This document shows positions 54,663 to 64,000 of a stretch of DNA of 64,000 nucleotides, piece by piece. The stretch comes from Pelodera strongyloides (Eukaryota > Nematoda > Chromadorea > Rhabditida > Rhabditidae). The notes beneath the pieces were generated by a model, which made no database searches, had not been told where the DNA came from, and saw nothing but the letters and a program-made list of their open reading frames with translations. Both the position numbers and the translations under genes were made by a program. How positions within the stretch are numbered: position 1 is the stretch's first letter; each line of letters begins with the position of its first letter. The stretch lies in assembly GCA_036852015.1 (NCBI GenBank), contig JAANDG010000262.1:62001-126000 (forward strand). The letters run 5' to 3'.

Positions 54663-57310
54663 GTTTCTTTTTTTTAGTTGTGTTTTTTTTTGTAAACACT
54701 ATTGCCGTATGTATTCCGAGTGTAATTTAAATTCCACGGTGAATTGTGATTTCTGATTCTGAGTTCTGATTTCCTTGATAGAATAATTGCTGGAATGGTA
54801 CAGTATATGCAAATTTGTTCATTTTATTCCCGTTCCGAGGTGGGGGGGGGTCGGCGAGCTTTCGTTTCTTGGAGACACTATGTATTACTTGAAAATAATG
54901 GTACGCGGGGGTGAAATCACGTGCATCTACCTATTGCTGCGCGCTTCGCCTAGCCGAGTCAATCTATTGCCATATCGCTGTATCGGACTATATTGGCGAC
55001 AACCTGGCGATGTATGGGCGAATGTGCCGCGTCGTGGCCTTGTATTGAAGTATAATTTGTTTCGAATTGTTCCCTATGTTCTCGCGGCGCACATAGCAGC
55101 CAAAAATGTTTTCCCCCACTAATGGTATGTCCGATGTTTTTCCCTTGTATTTCGCTTCCATCGTATATTTGTGCTTATCGATGTTGCCGTGATGATTGTG
55201 CTTTCAGGCAACTCTTTCTCCTTTCATTTGCATCCTTTCTCTGTGTCGGTTATTAGATTTGTTCTCTTTCTCTAAATGACTTGCCAAAGGAATTCTAGAC
55301 ATCTTTTGACAGAGAACATTTGGATGAATAGCAGTGGGAATGAGAAGTTACGGGCTTAGGCTTAGGCTTAGGAGAGGTTTCCGGAAAGAAGGCAAAGGTG
55401 TTTCCGGAAAAAACAACGCTCAGGTAAAAGAGGGTTGTGGAAAGTTTATGAAATGATAGTGAAAGTATCTATATACCTCCGTATTGTGACTTTTTTTGTA
55501 ATTTCCATTGTGTCCTTGAGAAGCGTAACTCCCATTGAACTATTTTTTTGCGCACAGTCTTTGTCATCCCTCGCCTTTTCCTTGGATGTCGCTCGCGACG
55601 ATCTGGCGAATAAATGGCGCATGCTCGGCCCATTCTTACTACCTTCAGGAATTTAGCTTGTCTCTCTCGCGGCAATCCTATTTACTTTCTTAAATAAATG
55701 CATAATTTGAAGTTAAGACAATTTCTTTTATTTTTTTTGACAAAAGTCTTTTGCCTTCTCTCTGGCTCTTTTTTCAAAAAAGAAAAGAAAAGAAAAAAAG
55801 TTGATTGTGAAATTCTGCCTCCTTCTTTCATTTTTGTGTAACCAATTTGTGTGTTCACTGACCAAAAATTTATTTAATATATTTTCTTACAATCGTCACT
55901 TTCTCTTTCTGCTACATAATGGCAACAGAATACGATGCGCAGACCTCTAAGTTACGATGAATATAGATTCTGCTCTCTCACCCTCTCTCTCTCTCTCTCT
56001 CTTTTCTCTCTCTCTCTTCATCAAAAACACCAATCATTTCTAAAATTTTATCTCAAAACATATACAATAAATCATTTTTACGTAATATATGTGAAAGTAA
56101 ACAAATGGAAATATTGGAAATTACCGATTGAAAAATTAGGGTGGTGATTGTTGAAAAATGAACATTCAGCGCAAAAATTACAACAGAATAATAAACGAAG
56201 AGGCCTGGAATATATTATATAATAATACTCAATCAGTTAGGAAGGTGACCGAAATACACATTGTAAGAAATAATAATTAAAATGTTATTCATAGAAAAAA
56301 AAACGGTGCTCAGGGCATGCAGGCTCTGGGTGTAAGAGTTCTTTACTACTTTATAACTGAATTAGTTGAACTGAGAAAAAAAAAACAGAAGTTAGAGGAG
56401 TGCGCAATTAATAGGAACATATACACAACTCAAAAAGTAATAATAATAAACAACAATAGAATATCAAGGTGAATCCACTCATAAATAAAGTATTGAAGTA
56501 ATTGGGGTTTCAGATAAAAAGTTAGGTAATTAATGACAACAAAATTTCAGCGAAAAGAATACCAATAATGCATAAAAGCCCAGTACAATATATAATTAGC
56601 ATATTAATATACTGTAGCTTGGTTTTTCTTCATAAGGTAAGTGGTCTTCTATTGAGGAAAAGAGGTTTACTAATAAAAGGTAATAACTGAAGTGCTCAAA
56701 AACCAAAGGCGGATTCTCTATTATATATACGAGACCAAGTACAGAAGGGCCGGTGTATTCTGCCTGTATGCAAATTTCTTTCTTCCAGACGAGGCCAGAA
56801 ATTAGCATACTAACAAAGTAAACTGAAACTACTGTACTTGGGTAAGCTGGCGAAGTGGAGCGGAGAGTTATCATAAGCATGTGTTAAGGGTGGCATATAC
56901 TGTTTTGGTACTTTTGGCACTGTGCCAATAAAACTCAACTTCAAAGCTCAAAGTACCAAAAAATTTAATACCACTTTGCTTGAACAATTGCTTTGAAAAG
57001 GAATGGAAACGTTTGATCACAGAAGGACGGCAATAGGCCGACCAAATACTGGGGCCGGACGGGGAGAAAACGGATACAAAATGGTGCTAGCACGGTGCTA
57101 TTAGGGTTGACTGGACAGAGCACGATACTAATACCGCACCGACTCCGAATGCACCGTACCGCAGCAAAATGTGTTCTATGAACAAAACTCTACTGATTCG
57201 TTCTCAAGCACATTTGCTTTGGATCAAATCAGTACTTGTATAAATAATTATTAGAGTCTCTCAGAGCTATGGCTGATCTGATACAATAAATCTCAGTATC
57301 TGAGAGAGCA
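54663..57310. other. Spacer between convergent genes
   Basis: It contains two TTAGGC units at 55354-55373 and a CT microsatellite at 55979-56019. An exon-like stretch of 30 codons (55558-55656) follows a GCGCACAG acceptor, ends in TAG and is followed by AATAAA near 55694. It could be the last exon of an unrecognised small plus-strand gene, but no upstream exon was found. Confidence 0.4.
55354..55373. repeat. Interstitial nematode telomeric repeat (short)
   Basis: Two perfect TTAGGC units plus TTAGGA. Confidence 0.7.
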
Positions 57311-57402
57311 CTGCTGCTTTTCATAATCTTGGGGGTTTGTCATTATCATGGTTTACGTAAGCCATGAAGATACATAACAAACCCCCACCGATTATGCAGC
57401 AG
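57311..57402 (-). repeat. Nested hairpin downstream of the calcium-sensor gene
   Basis: Arms 57311-57340 and 57377-57402 pair around GGGGGTTTGT/ACAAACCCCC and CTGCTGC/GCAGCAG. The apex contains a 20-base near-palindrome centred on TTACGTAA. On the minus strand it starts 105 bases after the stop codon, probably within the 3' UTR. Confidence 0.7.
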
Positions 57403-57506
57403 TTAAGTGCTGGAACTAGTTTACATGTGAGCGGTGTAACGGAGAGAGTAACTCAAGGTAAAATAATAATAATAATAATATAATAAAGCTGAAAAGGCTC
57501 TCATGC

Positions 57507-59696
57507 CTATTTCTTGACCTCGTTTGTGAGGATTTGGAAGAGCTCCTTATCGGCCAAGCAGCCGTCGACGAACTCCTTCAGTGTCAACTCCTTGTCGTTG
57601 TTGACGTCCATCTTCTCGAAGATCATCTTGGCCCTCTTCCTGGGAGAATCGTCAGCCGACTTGGTCACCTCGGGACCCAACATTTCATAGATCGCCTGGA
57701 ATGATGTGTTAGAGTTAAGACTGTTAAGATACGAATTCGGTTGATATAACCCGGTACTCTTTTTTGTCTCTATATCTCTTTAAGATACGAATTAGACCAA
57801 TTTAGGCCTGTGCTATTTATGTCCTCGTGCTCCTTTGAGGGGAGTACCGACACATAAAATAAACGAAGATGACCTAATCTAAACCAGGGTATTTATTATG
57901 AATGCGACAAGTATATCAGTAAAATGGTTCCGAAGCTGGCGATCGATAAATCAAGTGACAACAGTCATGTTCACTTCTGAATCAATCGATAAGCTACCGT
58001 ACCTCAATAATCTTGATCATCTCCTTTTCGTCGATCGTTCCATTTCCATCAATATCGTACATCCGGAAGGCCCATTCCAGTTTCTGCTCCGGAGTTCCTG
58101 ATGACGTCACATTTATGGCCAATAGGAATTCCTGGAATAAAGCATAAATGATTTATCGATTGATAAATAATCCATAAAATGTATGTATTTTGTACTAGAC
58201 TAGTCATCTAAATGAAGCACGACAACGATGACAGAGAGTTATAGGTTAAGTTTTAAATAACAAAGATATCTTTTCGCGGAAATATCAATATGATGACGTA
58301 TTTATGTGCGAAATTGAAACATCAGATGAACATTCAGATTTGCTAACATTCGACGCTTACTGTAACCAGGTAAACCAGTACAATCAAATTATATCTTGTT
58401 ATATCTTGTTATACATAAAACATAAAAATTAATGAACATATAACAAGTATACGTCTTGTCGCGGGAAAATCAATAATACAGGAAAATCAATTGTGCGATA
58501 CGAAGTTGTATAGCTGTATAGTGAACGGCGTAAAACGGAAAGCGGGGTTTCTCATGAGTATGCCCTGTTTTGTATCGGTCGGTCAAATGTGGTTATGTTA
58601 TGTATAAAACTTACAAAAGTAAAAGTAACCGACCTTAAAATCGATAAATCCTGAATTATCTGTGTCGAAAGTTCTGAAAACGTGTTCACAGAAACCTTCC
58701 GCGGATCCACTCGGGAAGAAGTCTTTGTAAACCTGCAATTAATTAACATTGATCAATAAAATCAATAAATATGGATGCCAATCAATAATCAGTAGCACCA
58801 GTTATAATACATGATTTTCTCATCGTCGCTTCAGCAGCTAAGCTTCAAAAATCTTGAGACAAGATAAACTGTGCATAAACGAATTAGTGTGATGTTTCTA
58901 AATTTAGAAAACTTGCATATTTTCGTTCTGCTTTTTATAATAGCAATAATAATAATAACTAGTAACTATAATAATTAATAGCATATTAATTAATTGCATT
59001 AATTAGTAATTAATAAAATAGAAACCTTAATAAACTGTTCCTTCGTCAAGTGTCCCTTGGGGCAGTCTTGCTGAAATGGAAATAAAATAAGTATATTTTA
59101 AAATAAAATAAGCATATAAATAAGTATATAATGGAATTATAGTATAATAAAATAATCTAACTGAAAAATTCTATAAAGATATTACTTTCCTGATTTCCCT
59201 CTACAAAAAGACGACGAAAACTCATAATTTTCCCGGTCTAATTGAATTTTGTGTTATGTATGTTACGTAAAAATAATTTTAATTTCCAAGAAACGGTTAA
59301 AAAAGAAAATGCAAAAAAAGCCTACACGCTTGAATGACACATAGTATCAATAGTTATTATTATTCGGGTAATCGGTGTGCTATGCGCAAAGACAACTCTA
59401 AATAGTTACCGTACTCTAATAAACTGCCTGATAAGTATTAATTAGCATACCAAGGTTGCCTCGTCTCGCATCGAAAAACTTCGATGAGCTCGTGTTATGC
59501 AAATCGCGGCTTTCATAGCTTAGGCTCAGGCTTAGGCTTAGGCTTAGGCTTAGGCTTAGAGCACTTCAATAGAAAATTAGCATACCACGAATCCCTTGTA
59601 CCATTCCTTGATCTGTTCCTCGGTAAAGTTTGTATTCTTCTTCAGGAATTCGAGGTCTTCCTTCGACAATTTCGGCTTAGAGCCCTTCAGGCCCAT
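57507..59696 (-). CDS. ncs-2: Neuronal calcium sensor (neurocalcin/visinin-like EF-hand protein), complete, 5 exons
   Basis: Calcium-myristoyl switch protein of the NCS family, 190 residues. Exons: 59586-59696, 59026-59070, 58634-58732, 58003-58131 and 57507-57695, all joined in phase 0. The N-terminal MGLKGSK fits the N-myristoylation consensus (Gly2, Ser6). EF-hand 1 is inactive, with Cys40-Pro41 as in the whole family. EF2 (Asp75-Glu86, [12 protein letters not shown]), EF3 (Asp111-Glu122, [12 protein letters not shown]) and EF4 (Asp158-Glu169, [12 protein letters not shown]) all keep the acidic calcium ligands. A TTGCAG acceptor ends at 59705, 9 bases before the ATG, and may be a spliced-leader or 5' UTR site. 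The length is standard for the family. The symbol is by resemblance to the nematode NCS-2 type and the paralogue assignment is less certain than the family. Intron 1 carries a telomere-like repeat. Confidence 0.93.
59520..59559. repeat. Interstitial telomeric repeat (TTAGGC)n in intron 1 of the calcium-sensor gene
   Basis: Six hexamers, five exact TTAGGC and one TCAGGC, then a partial TTAGAG. TTAGGC is the nematode telomere unit. Confidence 0.9.
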
Positions 59697-59705
59697 GCTG
59701 CCCAC

Positions 59706-60195
59706 TGCAATTAGCCAATTAGCAATTATTATAATTACACAGTAATAATTAAACACGCGAAACAGAAACCCGACATACACATGTAATAGACATAAATCAG
59801 AGCGATTTGTTATCCTTATGGCCTCAGTAGAAAACAAAAATGCTTGATTTATTTGTGAGTTATTTCACAATTTTGGTTTTCTCGTGAATATTGCCTAACT
59901 TTAATCTTAACTTTAACGTATTTTTTAATCAGAACTTGGAAACAAGATCATAAAAATTAACGGGAAAAACTTTCTAAATAAATCGATAAATTTGCAGAAC
60001 AGCTTATTTATAGCATTCCTTTCCAAGCAAAAATGGAAGAGAAACAAAATATGTGAATCATTTTAGTTTGCCAATTGCGGGAGAAATATATTTTCATGCA
60101 AAGGAATGAACAAATAGACCAATTTTCGTAGTTCTGCATCAATTATAATATATGATATATGTATATGTAAAGAGAAATCGCAGAGAAAAGTTTAA
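59706..60195. other. Upstream region of the calcium-sensor gene
   Basis: AT-rich. It would contain the promoter of the minus-strand calcium-sensor gene, but no clear core element was recognised. Confidence 0.4.
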
Positions 60196-60375
60196 AGCGA
60201 AACACCGGCCGGTTTTTGAAACATATCGTGGATAGCTGAATTCTTATATTTTTATGCAAAGTTGCTCGAATTTAGCCCGCTTTTTTAATCAAATGTATAC
60301 TTATTTGCATAAGAGCATAAGCTGCATAATGATGCTGGTGTACTCGACGTGTTTCAAAAACCGGCCGGTTTCGCT
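60196..60375. mobile_element. AGCGAAATACC MITE, copy 4
   Basis: A 180-bp foldback element with AGCGAAACACCGGCCGG and complementary right end, flanked by TTAA (60192-60195) and TTGA (60376-60379). Confidence 0.8.
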
Positions 60376-62440
60376 TTGATACAAACAAGATAAGCTGACT
60401 ACAAACTAATAAACTACATTGTAAGTCATTGGATAAGCTTCGACCAAGCTCATACACATTTATTACTTAAACATTTTTTTTGCGATGAAAAATGAAAATA
60501 TTTTCTTGCTAATTGCAGGGGTGGAAATAACATAAAATGTGAAATATTTTACAAATTCACTATCATTCTTTATCAGTTAACTGTTAACAAGCAAGAACCG
60601 GATTTAAGAAGCCGGCTTCCGAAGAATGGGAAAATTGGGAATTATTTTATCAAAACCACTCGAAAACTATGTGTGATAACACGGGGCGAAAAGCCATCAA
60701 ACTTCACGTAGTATGTTGTATGTAAAGACGGAGTGCAGAGAGAACATAACTACTATCGATTGATTTGCGAATATTATCGATTTTTGGGAATTATCACTAC
60801 GAGGCCTGGCTTAGGTTTGCATTTTCTAACTAACTGTAAGTAAAATCTTCGCAACTTATTAGAAAGAGTACTACTTTAGACTTTAGTTTTATACGACCAA
60901 ACTTATAGCGATAAGTTATAGCGATATTCTTCGCGGCAATTATATATGTTGGCCATGTTTCAGGACAATTTGTAAAATAGTAAAATATTACATATACCAT
61001 TAGCGTTGCTGAATATAGTGTTAAAAACGATGTTAATCTAAGAAATCTAAGAAAATAGATAACGAATAATATTTTTTTCTCATAACACTTTGCTAGGATT
61101 TTGCGCTGCGAATTTGCAACAGAAAAACTGCGAATTCGCAGAGCACATGCAGGAGTCAGCGAGTTCGCACCGGGTATTTTGCCCGTGCGAACTTGGAAAG
61201 TTTGCTGTGCGAATTCCTACTTTTCCGGGGCGAATTCGCAGTCCATTAACAGAGCTTATGGATGTTGTGCTTCCTAGCAGTGTATGATAAACCATAACAC
61301 ATATTGTATTTACAACGAGACAAATTACAAATCTTATCTCTTATCTAACAAACTAGAAGGTATATAAAATGTTTAAAATCTTATTCCAAATAAAAACGTT
61401 TCAAACTCGAATCCAGACAAAATGTAAGTAATAAGGAGAAAAATTCTTAAACTTATACTAGAAAAATCCTCAAATTACATAGTAAAAAGGGCTAGATTCA
61501 GAAAATTAAATGGTGTTTTTAGGTGTTAGAAGTCTCAGCCAGGTTTAGACCTTTATGTTGAAAGCGTAATGCTTATACAACGTGGGCAGGCAGCGATGAC
61601 ACGATAATGTTTTGACATGATTCACTATATTTCATCCAAAAAAATACATAGCAACAAGCTTTGTGGGAGGTGGTATTTTGTCTTTTATATTCGGAAAATG
61701 TGGTCTCTTTGGGGTCTTTTCCTCACAGAAAAACTCCTTTCCATCGCCTTTATATGCACAATATATTGATCTAAACAAATCGAATTTCACGCCCGTTTTC
61801 TATTGAAAGAAAACAGAAAAAACGGGAGGCAGAAGGGATTTTTGGTGGGAAATTTTTGAATTTTCAACGGAATGACGTGTCTTTATAAGAAAAAGAGAGG
61901 GAATATATTTGTAACGACAAAGATGGTGCAAAAATTAGGCTTCAGAATGAATAGGAACCGGCAGTGTAGTTTTAGAAACCATGAACGTGGGTTTTGTACG
62001 TCAAATATAGGGGAAATGTCACAGTATGCATGTAAATACTGTATTTTCGTTGAATATGCGTTTGAAAAGAGTAGCGAGCAGTACTTATCTTCCAAGTAAA
62101 ACTTTGGTATCTGCGACATGGAACATTTCATAACAATGACTCATACACTTCCCTACATAGTATTAGTAGTAGCCACTGAAATGCATAGCCGATTTTATCA
62201 AGAAGAAAATATGCAACATGATGCATTGGTATTGGTCAAGTAACTGGGAACTTTCTACCCTGAGATTTCCTTAGGGAGTTCTTAAAGTTGGACCTTAGAT
62301 CTTACTCAGTGTGGTCCAAATACTAACTGGTTGAACAATTGCAAAATGGTGTATTGTTAGTCGGGGGTCGCAGAGTTGAATAGCTAACACACACACACAT
62401 ACAACACAGAAATCGGGGGCACCGAAAAGCACAATTAGAA
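60376..62440. other. Intergenic, no gene recognised
   Basis: AT-rich, apart from the MITE at 61086-61282. Open frames of 65-91 codons show no domain or splice pattern. Confidence 0.45.
61086..61282. mobile_element. hAT-like MITE with repeated GCGAATTCGC words
   Basis: The inverted ends are CACTTTGCTAGGA and TTCCTAGCAGTG. Flanking 8-mers TCTCATAA and TATGATAA agree at 6 of 8 positions, like a decayed 8-bp hAT duplication. The interior has six spaced copies of a TGCGAATTCGCA-like word. No coding capacity. Confidence 0.5.
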
Positions 62441-62710
62441 CGTATTTGGGCGGAAGGACCATCGATTCACTCACAAGTCCCGTTATAGGGGAAAGCGGGG
62501 CCCATGGGCCGGTCGAATTATATGGAATAGAGGGCCCGCTGGCCCGCCCGTCTACGGCCCTTTGGGACACTCACCGGGGACCTAGCCCCGGGCCATTGAT
62601 CGCCCATACACCCTTGCCCAGTCCGCTATACCCATCAGCCCCCGGGGGCACTCTCCCTCTATTCGGTGGCCCTGGTGGGCAAATCCAGGGATATGGACGA
62701 TCTGCCCAAT
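62440..62710. other. Isolated GC-rich block
   Basis: About 270 bases with runs such as GGGGCCCATGGGCC, AGCCCCGGGCC and CCCCCGGGGGC, in strong contrast to the flanks. A 97-codon Pro/Gly-rich frame is open on the plus strand and a 91-codon frame on the minus strand. Neither is recognisable, so it is not called as a gene. Confidence 0.5.
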
Positions 62711-62949
62711 GCTTGGGGATGAGGAACGTCACAACATGAAATAAGAAAAGAGAAAGAATATAAGCTACTTATATTATGAATCAATTAATACCCTTTGGAA
62801 AAAAGAATTAATAAAGCGGCATGGCACGTGGTTAGTGAACTAAAAAAAATTCATCCCCATTCGGCCCGTGTGCTTTGTGTCTCTTTCCTAGTGCATCAAT
62901 TCACTATTCTACACGATAATCACATGCAAAATCGATACGAAATATATAT

Positions 62950-63200
62950 AACCAGACGGCCATCGCCGCCTGAGGCGACTTTCCAATACTACGTAGGCGA
63001 CTGTTCGAAAGTTCGAAGTACTCACAAAAAATGGGCATACTTGTATGAAACGTCTGGAACGTATCTTCAAAGTTTACGCAATAAAATTCGATTCTGCTTA
63101 TTTCAAAACGGGACTACTTATACCAAACACCTGAAACGTAGAATTTCATTTCGTTCACACAAACAAACAAGTAAACTCTTCTCCTTTATATAACAAGATT
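62950..63200 (+). mobile_element. SINE-like element, copy 3 (divergent head, shared tail)
   Basis: The tail CTCTTCTCCTTTATATAACA and the preceding ACAAACAAACAAGTAAA match the tails of copies 1 and 2, in plus orientation. The head is different: ACCAGACGGCC, then a GCCGCCTGAGGCGAC hairpin-forming block. No clear tRNA-like middle was found. Confidence 0.5.
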
Positions 63201-63641
63201 CGTCATTTTGAAAAGGCAATATTGGTGTAAAAATAAAAATAAGTTATCTCAAAGTATCGATAAACACTTGTTTCTCTCTGTGTACAAGTGGCAGAAAACA
63301 AAACGTGTGTTCTTTGCCCAAACTGCTTTTCGTTTATGAATGTTCCACATAGACAAACACCTACACGCATGGCTTGTCTAGCGTAAAATAAATGACGAGA
63401 TAAACAACAAAAGTTTTCCCCCACTTCGCTTACGACAAAAAATGTCATACGTTGATGGTGAAATATATGTTTTGATTTTAGGAAAACATGAATAATGCTT
63501 TGTTTGCGCTACACCAAAATATATTTTTCTCGAATTCATATCGGTTGTCTAGTCTATATATAACAGGAAACGCATGTAGAGCTTTCGCGTATTATTGTAG
63601 TGATTTTGTGTGGTATCTTCTAATTATATAAAGCAACACAA

Positions 63642-63732
63642 TTCGTTTGCTGGGTTGTGCTGCGCGCACGTACGAAAATCTACGTTTTTTTCGTTTGTTG
63701 GGTTGTGCCGCGCGCACGTACGTAAACCTAAC
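63642..63732. repeat. 48-bp tandem duplication
   Basis: Two units beginning TTCGTTTG(C/T)TGGGTTGTG and containing CGCGCACGTACG. Confidence 0.85.
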
Positions 63733-63841
63733 TTCAGGGGTCTGGTAAATCTAGGCTAGTATGCGTTTTCGTGTAAAAAACCTTGGAGGATAAGTTTCGG
63801 GAGTTTCATATAAGTAGGCAATCTTATGTAGATAACAAAAA

Positions 63842-63890
63842 GTCGCCTCAGGCGGCGTTAGCTCACTGGTATTATCGTATTGGTACAGTC
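63842..63890 (+). repeat. tRNA-5'-like fragment with GCCGCCTGAGGCGAC block
   Basis: The complement of the head block at 62967-62981 recurs here, followed by GTTAGCTCACTGGTA, an A-box-like sequence. No B box recognised. It is probably another SINE head. Confidence 0.4.
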
Positions 63891-64000
63891 ATAATTAAAA
63901 GGTTAGTTGCTGCATAGTTTAGTTTATGTTTGTTGGGTTACTTCCGCGGTTCTCTATGTTCTATGAGAAACGTGAAAAGAGCATCCCCTTTTACTGAAGG

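Noticed and set aside
54787..55122. 111-codon plus-strand open frame in the convergent spacer
   Set aside because: No recognised domain, no splice or conservation support, and low-complexity composition. The downstream exon-like piece at 55558-55656 could not be linked to it.
62446..62739. 97-codon Pro/Gly-rich open frame
   Set aside because: It is open mainly because the block is GC-rich. The opposite strand is equally open and neither resembles a protein.
62795..63193. 132-codon plus-strand open frame
   Set aside because: It overlaps the SINE-like copy 3 head and tail, so it is repeat sequence.

Overview
The window is eukaryotic and almost certainly from a nematode. Three things point there: interstitial copies of the nematode telomere unit TTAGGC (59520-59559 and 55354-55373), short T-rich 3' splice sites of the TTTTCAG type, and intron-rich conserved animal genes. 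The base composition is AT-rich, introns are long (several exceed 2 kb), and introns and spacers are full of small transposable elements. The species cannot be named from the sequence.

Layout. (1) 1-4011, minus strand: ten phase-consistent exons of a Dbl-family RhoGEF. The 5' end is an acidic/basic exon at 3698-4011, and the Dbl-homology (DH) domain runs off the left edge. (2) 4061-15203: a long spacer or intron holding a 2.8 kb PIF/Harbinger-like element. (3) 15204-34274, minus strand: about 21 phase-consistent small exons of a serine/proline-rich, low-complexity protein with no recognised catalytic domain. It may be the N-terminal part of the same RhoGEF locus, but the joining exon was not found. 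(4) 35060-39079: the spacer between divergent genes, with a CpG-rich candidate promoter at each end. (5) 39080-53931, plus strand: a complete 26-exon gene for the gamma subunit of the AP-1 clathrin adaptor (854 residues, every exon phase closes). Its introns carry an LTR retroelement deleted for most of pol, a TTAA-flanked foldback element, two tRNA-bearing SINE-like copies, a foldback element with a hammerhead-like motif, and a dispersed repeat whose edge coincides with a 5' splice site. (6) 54663-57506: the spacer between convergent genes. (7) 57507-59696, minus strand: a complete five-exon neuronal calcium sensor gene (190 residues). (8) 59700-64000: spacer with MITEs, a GC-rich block and SINE-like copies.

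The three recognised genes (Rho activation, AP-1 coat trafficking, calcium-sensor signalling) are independent housekeeping or neuronal genes and do not form a pathway cluster. The novelty here is mostly in the mobile and structured-repeat fraction. All exon models were read by eye from splice signals and reading frame. No alignment or database search was run.
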